A stretch of DNA of 8,898 nucleotides, from assembly GCA_903843315.1 (NCBI GenBank), contig CAIMPQ010000184.1, forward strand, positions 1 through 8,898, in the 5' to 3' direction. A model generated the notes under the pieces. The model was not told the DNA's origin and did no database searches. It saw only the letters and a list, made by a program, of their open reading frames with translations. Both the position numbers and the translations under genes were made by a program. Position 1 is the stretch's first letter; the number at the start of each line of letters is the position of its first letter. This stretch comes from an uncultured beta proteobacterium. Its GTDB lineage: Bacteria > Pseudomonadota > Gammaproteobacteria > Burkholderiales > Burkholderiaceae. This document shows positions 5,363 to 8,898 of the stretch, in pieces.

Positions 5363-6340
5363 TTAATTTAATGGCACACCGACTAATGGTCGACCCTCAA
5401 GAGTCCAAAGATATAAAGATCCGTCATATAGCTTGGTGGATTTATTGCCAACCAACTCAGACATCACAAACCAGCCGCCCGCTGCCAAGTGGCCAGTATT
5501 GCAATAGGCAATCGTTGGACCTTTGACATTTAAGCCATTGGCTGACATTAATGCGTCATAAGTATTTTTCTGCCAAAAGTACAGTGCGCCATTCATTGGC
5601 TTAGCCAACAACTCTGGAGCTAGCTCTTTAGAGCCTGCAATATGGCCAAAGGTTTGTACATCTGGACGCTTAGCAAGGCCTAGATACTGTGCAGGTTGAC
5701 GAGCATCCAATAGCTGTTGCTTGCCACCTTTAGATGCTGCCGCTACCTCATCTGAGCTTGCAATCAACTCTTGGCGAAAGGCTTTTGCAGACCAATTACC
5801 GGCAACTTTTTGGGCGTTAGTGGTCGTATATTCACGGCCTTCACTCAACCACCCAGCAATGCCGCCATCCAATACTGCTACACGATCTTCGCCATACACT
5901 TTGAATGACCAGTATGTTCTTAATGCCTCATCAATATCAGACATATCCTGACCAATAGGTACTAATACGATCGGTTTATCTGAATTGATTCCCAAAGATT
6001 GAACCAGCTTCTCAAAGTCCACTTTTTCAGGAATCAGAAGCTTAATCTTTTTACCATCCACTAAGCGCTCAACGCGCACTTTCTTGAAGTCCAATAAGCT
6101 GGAATTGGTGATATGACCACCCACTTCTACTAAAAATTTCTTCCCTGTTTTTTTATCGGTATCAAACTCTGGATTTCTGAGATAGCTAGCCAAATCCGTT
6201 CTAACCTCGATCACCTGCACTTCCGATAGATTATTAGCCAGCCAATCAGCACTGACTACCGGACCAGGCAATGTGATCGCCTGCGCCAAACTGACTAAGC
6301 TGGTTAGTGCGAAGGCTAAAGCCCATTGAATTCTTTTCAT
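5363..6340 (-). CDS. Periplasmic two-domain rhodanese sulfurtransferase
   Basis: A thiosulfate:cyanide/thiol sulfurtransferase-type protein, 325 residues. The N-terminus MKRIQWALAFALTSLVSLAQA is a Sec signal peptide with cleavage expected after Ala21, so it acts in the periplasm. Two rhodanese domains follow: the first (about 30-170) has lost the catalytic Cys (VPIGQDMSDIDEALRTYW in its place) but keeps VAVLDGGIAGWL; the second (about 190-322) has LLDARQPAQYLG and the active loop Cys280-NTGHLA. This split of inert plus active domain is usual for the class. ATG at 6340 is chosen over GTG at 6346 because GAGGAG (6346-6351) would overlap the latter. It lies 10 nt after the His-rich gene. Likely delivers sulfane sulfur to the YeeE pair of the same operon. 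Confidence 0.9.
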   Translation of the reverse strand: MKRIQWALAFALTSLVSLAQAITLPGPVVSADWLANNLSEVQVIEVRTDLASYLRNPEFDTDKKTGKKFLVEVGGHITNSSLLDFKKVRVERLVDGKKIKLLIPEKVDFEKLVQSLGINSDKPIVLVPIGQDMSDIDEALRTYWSFKVYGEDRVAVLDGGIAGWLSEGREYTTTNAQKVAGNWSAKAFRQELIASSDEVAAASKGGKQQLLDARQPAQYLGLAKRPDVQTFGHIAGSKELAPELLAKPMNGALYFWQKNTYDALMSANGLNVKGPTIAYCNTGHLAAGGWFVMSELVGNKSTKLYDGSLYLWTLEGRPLVGVPLN

Positions 6341-6345
6341 TTCCA

Positions 6346-6352
6346 CTCCTCT
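6346..6352 (-). promoter_or_regulatory. Shine-Dalgarno that fixes the rhodanese start
   Basis: AGAGGAG lies five bases before ATG 6340 and overlaps the stop of the preceding gene and the competing GTG at 6346, which decides for the ATG. Confidence 0.7.
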
Positions 6353-6977
6353 ATGAATTTACCGCTAATAAATGCTCTGAAATGCGTCCCATCAAATCAA
6401 TCTTGCACTGAGTTAGTACCTGGTGGTCTTTTAAATTTAGTGCAAGATTTCGGTTACCCAACTTCAGCTCTAATTGCGCGATCTTTTGATCTCTTTCCAA
6501 AATCAAGGCTTCAATCTCTACTGCAAATAGTTGAATCAAGGCGCCTATCCACTTACTTATTGGAGCCATCCGTCCTTTTACATTCATTTGAAAGGCTTTT
6601 AGAGACTCGATCGCTAGCTTTGCATGCGCCATATCTTCTCCAGTTACCCACTGGTTAGTGGTAAACAGACTAACTGGTAAGCCTTGTTGGTTTAATGAAA
6701 TCCCGATCAGATGATGGAAACTCTTTTCGTCACGCTTGATAACATGGAAATGTCCATGCTCTCCATTAGCCATTTCATCAGCCGAATGAGCATGGTAATA
6801 AAACTCATATCCACTAGTTTCATCGACCAAATCATTATTCGGATAATGCTGCCACTCAATAAACTCACTAGCGCCACATAAAGCAGCCTCATTCAGAGTG
6901 CGCCCAGATTCGGCGTACCTTATTTGAATGTTTGCCAGCTCTTGAGCTGCTAACCAGAGGTTAGATTGGGTGAGCAT
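6351..6977 (-). CDS. Uncharacterised His-rich protein (DUF6969-like)
   Basis: A 208-residue protein with no signal peptide or membrane segment, so probably cytoplasmic. The central block is distinctive: EWQHYPNNDLVD (res. 41-52), YEFYYHAHS (57-65), GEHGHFHVI (72-80), FHHLIGISLNQQGLPVSLF (87-105), TNQWVTGE (107-114). It resembles the family I know as DUF6969, which has no established function; I cannot confirm this without a search. The cluster His62, His64, His74, His76, His78, His88 and His89 could hold a metal. Residues about 150-185 look like a helix or short coiled coil. Start: ATG 6977 has GAGTGA eight bases upstream. GTG 6989 is an alternative that would overlap the previous stop as GTGA. 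Confidence 0.8.
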   Translation of the reverse strand: MLTQSNLWLAAQELANIQIRYAESGRTLNEAALCGASEFIEWQHYPNNDLVDETSGYEFYYHAHSADEMANGEHGHFHVIKRDEKSFHHLIGISLNQQGLPVSLFTTNQWVTGEDMAHAKLAIESLKAFQMNVKGRMAPISKWIGALIQLFAVEIEALILERDQKIAQLELKLGNRNLALNLKDHQVLTQCKIDLMGRISEHLLAVNS

Positions 6978-6985
6978 CGACGAAA

Positions 6986-7219
6986 TCACTCTGCAGCTTT
7001 ACGCTTTTTGGGGCCGCAAGGGTTTGAAGGACCACATGGGTTCGCTGCTTTTTTCTTTGCAGGACCGCATGGATTGGCTGCTTCTTTTTTAGGGCCACAT
7101 GGATTTTTTTGTTCTGCACTCGGTGGATTACTAGGGGCATCCGCGGAATGCGCAAGCGGTGCTGCTGATAGACCAGCCAAAGCAAGCGCTAATGTAGCTA
7201 CTGTAGATATCTTAGTCAT
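6986..7219 (-). CDS. Small secreted protein with NPCGP repeats
   Basis: A 77-residue precursor. MTKISTVATLALALAGLSAA plus PLAHSA is a Sec signal peptide, with cleavage near residue 25-26. The mature part, about 50 residues, is low in complexity: four copies of Asn-Pro-Cys-Gly-Pro (from res. 39, 49, 60 and 66) joined by Lys/Ala linkers, ending KKRKAAE. The only cysteines are those four (41, 51, 62, 68). No domain is recognisable. The design suggests a flexible, strongly basic periplasmic thiol peptide that could bind soft metals such as copper or carry sulfane sulfur; this is inference. It lies 16 nt after the second YeeE gene, with AAAGGA before its ATG, and runs into the His-rich gene with an 8-nt gap or 4-nt overlap. 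Confidence 0.85.
   Translation of the reverse strand: MTKISTVATLALALAGLSAAPLAHSADAPSNPPSAEQKNPCGPKKEAANPCGPAKKKAANPCGPSNPCGPKKRKAAE
6992..7105 (-). repeat. In-gene repeat encoding NPCGP units
   Basis: Degenerate tandem units of roughly 30-33 bp encode NPCGP followed by a Lys/Ala linker; the third unit is shortened to NPCGPS (18 bp). Synonymous differences between copies show the array is not a fresh duplication. Confidence 0.75.
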
Positions 7220-7235
7220 ATATTTCCTTTTTAAA

Positions 7236-7802
7236 TTAAACCTGCGAGTTAACTGGGCCTTTGAATTTCTTCTCCATCCAAGAGCCTAATACGAAGATGC
7301 CTACAGCTGCAATGACCATGCCAATATTGATGTACAGATCAGAAATACTCAAGGCATCAGGCAGGGAGTCTGCTTTTGCAAATTCACCTAAGGTAGTAAG
7401 TACTTCAATACTCGGATAAATACCTGCAAACAATATGGTGCCTAGTAGGAGGCCAACCAGAAAAATTCCGGCATCAATACGTCCCGACATCAGACCCACC
7501 ACTGAAGTTCCTGGGCAATAGCCACCAATAGCAAAGCCAGCACCTACAAGTGCCCCACCCAGGGCTGCAGCACCCAAGAATGCAGGCGGTACAAACAAAC
7601 TCCCTGCATCCACCAGGCCTAACTTTTCTAAAACCATGAGGCCAACAGCTGCAAACACAATGGCAGTGAACATCACCTTAAATACTGACCAATCCGTTAA
7701 ACGAAATTGGCCAGTTAATTTGTTGGGATTACCAAAACCAGCACGCTCTAATACAAAACCAAAGGCAGCGCCTATTAAAATCCCTGAAAGAATTGTTCCC
7801 AT
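7236..7802 (-). CDS. YeeE/YedE-family sulfur transporter half, GGYCPGTS type
   Basis: A 188-residue inner-membrane protein of the Sulf_transp (YeeE/YedE) family. Key motif AIGGYCPGTSVVGLMSGRID (res. 91-110) with Cys96; the start GILIGAAFGFVLERAGFGNPNKLTGQFRLTDWSVFK in part (7-42) is typical for the second half of a split pair. About five hydrophobic segments. In TsuA (YeeE) conserved membrane cysteines pass thiosulfate inward; split pairs such as PmpA/PmpB carry out related sulfur transport. Here it is 1 nt downstream of its partner half, with GAGGAGA six bases before ATG 7802. Substrate in this organism (thiosulfate, sulfane sulfur or another compound) is not determined by sequence. Confidence 0.92.
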   Translation of the reverse strand: MGTILSGILIGAAFGFVLERAGFGNPNKLTGQFRLTDWSVFKVMFTAIVFAAVGLMVLEKLGLVDAGSLFVPPAFLGAAALGGALVGAGFAIGGYCPGTSVVGLMSGRIDAGIFLVGLLLGTILFAGIYPSIEVLTTLGEFAKADSLPDALSISDLYINIGMVIAAVGIFVLGSWMEKKFKGPVNSQV

Positions 7803-7803
7803 C

Positions 7804-8331
7804 TTATTTCTCCTCTTTCAAAAAGCGACTGACTAGTAATCCCACCGCAAAAAATGTTCCCAGAAAGGTAAATCCAGCCAAGCTCAGAACAGCAGCTCCG
7901 GATAAACCTAATCCACTTGTACATCCAGCGGCAACCCTAGCCCCAAAGCCTGCCAAAATTCCACCTATTAATGCAGTCCAGGGACGCTTAGAGCCCCCCA
8001 AAAACTTGGCGCCATCTAATTTGAATTGAATCCTATGAGCAAGATAAGCAGAAATAAGAGCACCAAAAGCGAGCCCAATCACTTGCCACGTGATCCATGC
8101 GCTTAATGGCTTGCCATCTTCAACCATGCCGCCAAGGTAGTCATTTGCATTCGTAGCAACTGGTGCAACATACATCCCCATCCAAGCAGTTAGCCTAGTA
8201 GTGAAGCCTGTTGCGCCCAACCCATGACCCGTAATTACAAAAGTAGCCAACAAAACAATACCCAGAAGAATTCCCGCTAAAAGCGGATTCATATACGGCG
8301 CTGGCTTTCTCTGCTCTACTTGCATATCCAT
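7804..8331 (-). CDS. YeeE/YedE-family sulfur transporter half, AAGCTSGLGLSG type
   Basis: First gene of the operon and partner half of the next gene. 175 residues from ATG 8331 (180 from ATG 8346). Family motif RVAAGCTSGLGLSGAAVLSLAGF, where the Cys is residue 137 in the shorter form; FGALISAYLAHRIQFK precedes it and several hydrophobic segments are present. The N-terminal insert TAWMGMYVAPVATNANDYLGG in part suggests a periplasmic loop as in other first halves of split YeeE pairs. The start at 8331 is favoured by GAGG (8341-8344) nine bases before it; ATG 8346 has no good ribosome site. The cysteine motifs of both halves together equal the set found in a full-length YeeE/TsuA. Confidence 0.9.
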   Translation of the reverse strand: MDMQVEQRKPAPYMNPLLAGILLGIVLLATFVITGHGLGATGFTTRLTAWMGMYVAPVATNANDYLGGMVEDGKPLSAWITWQVIGLAFGALISAYLAHRIQFKLDGAKFLGGSKRPWTALIGGILAGFGARVAAGCTSGLGLSGAAVLSLAGFTFLGTFFAVGLLVSRFLKEEK

Positions 8332-8340
8332 CTTTACAGG

Positions 8341-8344
8341 CCTC
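8341..8344 (-). promoter_or_regulatory. Shine-Dalgarno favouring start 8331 for first YeeE gene
   Basis: GAGG lies nine bases before ATG 8331, whereas the region before ATG 8346 (AACCTTAA) has no purine-rich site. Confidence 0.5.
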
Positions 8345-8373
8345 ATTTAAGGTTTAAATAATATATTTATTTA

Positions 8374-8389
8374 TATAGTATTCACTATA
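8374..8389. promoter_or_regulatory. Palindromic operator candidate of the ten-gene operon
   Basis: A perfect inverted repeat TATAGT-ATTC-ACTATA. It covers part of the spacer and the -10 of the operon promoter, a classic place for a repressor. The SqrR-like protein encoded in the same operon is the natural candidate to bind it; this is inferred from position and from the half-site copy at that gene's start (5341-5350). Confidence 0.55.
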
Positions 8390-8403
8390 CATCGGTAAGT
8401 CAA
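8375..8403 (-). promoter_or_regulatory. Predicted sigma70 promoter of the ten-gene sulfur operon
   Basis: On the minus strand, -35 TTGACT (8403-8398), a 17-nt spacer and -10 TACTAT (8380-8375). Transcription would start near 8368, about 37 nt before the preferred ATG at 8331. No other promoter this good was seen between the ten genes. Confidence 0.55.
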
Positions 8404-8431
8404 GTTGATGTGGAAGCAAAAAAGCAGAAAT

Positions 8432-8445
8432 TTGATCTACATCAT
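8432..8445. promoter_or_regulatory. FNR/CRP-like box upstream of the sulfur operon
   Basis: TTGATCTACATCAT fits TTGAT-N4-ATCAA with one mismatch at the last base. Its centre is about 70 bp upstream of the predicted operon start, which is a usual class I activator position for Fnr/Crp proteins. This would link the operon to oxygen or redox state; the regulator itself is not in the window. Confidence 0.45.
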
Positions 8446-8510
8446 GTAAAAGGGACTTTGTTTGGCATATTGCATGAGGTAATCAACTCAGTTCTCTTTT
8501 GGCGAAAATA

Positions 8511-8534
8511 AATAGGGAGCCTAAGCTCCCTATT
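8511..8534 (-). terminator. Rho-independent terminator for the right-edge minus-strand unit
   Basis: A perfect 10-bp stem, arms AATAGGGAGC and GCTCCCTATT, with a CTAA loop. On the minus strand it is followed by TATTTT (U-rich), on the plus strand by CTGCAAAC, so it ends transcription coming from the right (methyltransferase side) and separates that unit from the sulfur operon. Confidence 0.75.
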
Positions 8535-8558
8535 CTGCAAACAGTGAAGATAAACTGA

Positions 8559-8705
8559 CTATTTGAAATCGCCTTTTACAGAAGTGGGGCCTAGGAGTTC
8601 TTCGTTGAGCATAGCGAAAACTACTGAGTTACGGATTGAATAAGCGTTGCAATCGGTATTTCCCTGTGATGCACGTATGCTTCCATCATCCTCATGACAA
8701 ATAAC
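8559..8705 (-). pseudogene. Possible gene remnant downstream of the methyltransferase
   Basis: After the methyltransferase stop (8706-8708) the same frame stays open for 48 codons and reads as a protein-like sequence: CHEDDGSIRASQGNTDC, then NAYSIRNSVVFAMLNEELLG, ending VKGDFK and TAG at 8559. It has no usable start codon at its head (an internal Met lies near the end), and a terminator follows 25 nt later, as expected at a true gene end. It may be the C-terminal remnant of an unidentified gene whose front was lost. The alternative is chance open sequence. I do not recognise the family. Confidence 0.35.
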
Positions 8706-8898
8706 TTACTTCTTAGCAACAAGGCCTAACAAGGCAGACATGCCTGCATGTCTTGCACCTTCATTGAGCTCTTTTTCATAGCAGCGCAAATCGAGTATTT
8801 GAAATTCTTTTGTAAGATCTCGAATCAGTTCCTCGGTGTAGAGGTGTTCGATCAATGAGGGGCCGCCCGTTTTGTACTCCAATTGCTTTGGTGTGTAA
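8706..8898 (-). CDS. SAM-dependent methyltransferase, C-terminal part (start beyond window)
   Basis: 63 visible residues, open to the right window edge and ending TAA at 8706-8708. The visible end reads YTPKQLEYKTGGPSLIEHLY, then EELIRDLTKEFQILDL and RHAGMSALLGLVAKK. This matches the C-terminal end of class I SAM-dependent methyltransferases, where a phrase of the type TGGP...E..HTG..A.V..VA.K closes the Rossmann sheet. The SAM-binding motifs lie outside the window, so the substrate cannot be judged. It is on the same strand as the sulfur operon but is separated from it by the terminator at 8511-8534. Confidence 0.7.
   Translation of the reverse strand, partial: YTPKQLEYKTGGPSLIEHLYTEELIRDLTKEFQILDLRCYEKELNEGARHAGMSALLGLVAKK

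Larger units (their letters stand above)
8390..8558. other. Intergenic stretch between the sulfur operon and right-edge genes
   Basis: Together with the remnant region, about 375 bases lie between the first YeeE gene and the methyltransferase stop. This part holds the operon -35, the FNR-like box and the terminator. I saw no other gene, RNA gene or repeat in it. Confidence 0.6.

Noticed and set aside
6966..7289. Plus-strand open frame rich in FFAGPHG repeats
   Set aside because: Its repeats are only the antisense of the NPCGP repeat gene; the minus-strand gene has a signal peptide, ribosome site and operon context.
1..8898. CRISPR arrays, tRNA/rRNA genes, insertion sequences, prophage or origin elements
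   Set aside because: No regularly spaced repeats, cloverleaf structures, transposase-like products or terminal inverted repeats were seen on either strand.

Overview
The window looks like chromosomal DNA of a betaproteobacterium of the Burkholderiales, most like the small-genome, moderate-GC freshwater group around Polynucleobacter. That placement is an inference from protein character, gene density and base composition judged by eye; no marker gene is present.

Layout. At the left edge (1-335, minus) lies an ArsR-type repressor whose last codons run off the window. A compact divergent promoter region (336-441) separates it from a plus-strand operon (442-3130): modB, modC and a UbiA-family prenyltransferase. 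Facing it is a long minus-strand gene series, 8331 down to 3125, of ten closely packed genes with gaps of 1 to 32 nt. In transcription order these are two YeeE/YedE half-transporters, a small secreted protein with four NPCGP repeats, a His-rich uncharacterised protein, a periplasmic two-domain rhodanese, an ArsR-type regulator with the cysteine pair of SqrR/BigR persulfide sensors, a YgaP-like DUF2892 membrane protein, a CxxCxxxH AhpD/carboxymuconolactone-decarboxylase-like protein, a YraQ/UPF0718 permease and a CxxC thioredoxin-like protein. The plus and minus operons meet tail to tail and share a 6-bp CTATAG that holds both stop codons. At the right edge (8511-8898) are a minus-strand terminator, a possible gene remnant and the C-terminus of a SAM-dependent methyltransferase.

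How the genes may work together. The ten-gene operon reads as a reactive-sulfur handling island. Periplasmic rhodanese could pass sulfane sulfur (for example from thiosulfate) to the YeeE pair for import. Cytoplasmic dithiol proteins (thioredoxin-like, CxxCxxxH) could reduce or relay it, the YraQ permease could export a thiol or oxyanion species, and the SqrR-like repressor could sense persulfide. No sulfide:quinone reductase, persulfide dioxygenase or Sox gene is visible here, so this is not one of the textbook layouts. A promoter for the operon (TTGACT, 17 nt, TACTAT) carries a palindrome over its spacer and -10, and an FNR-like box about 70 bp upstream of the predicted start. The modB/arsR divergent region also has a palindrome next to an FNR-like box. 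The modBC operon lacks modA and carries a second-type UbiA enzyme; its link to sulfur handling is unproven.
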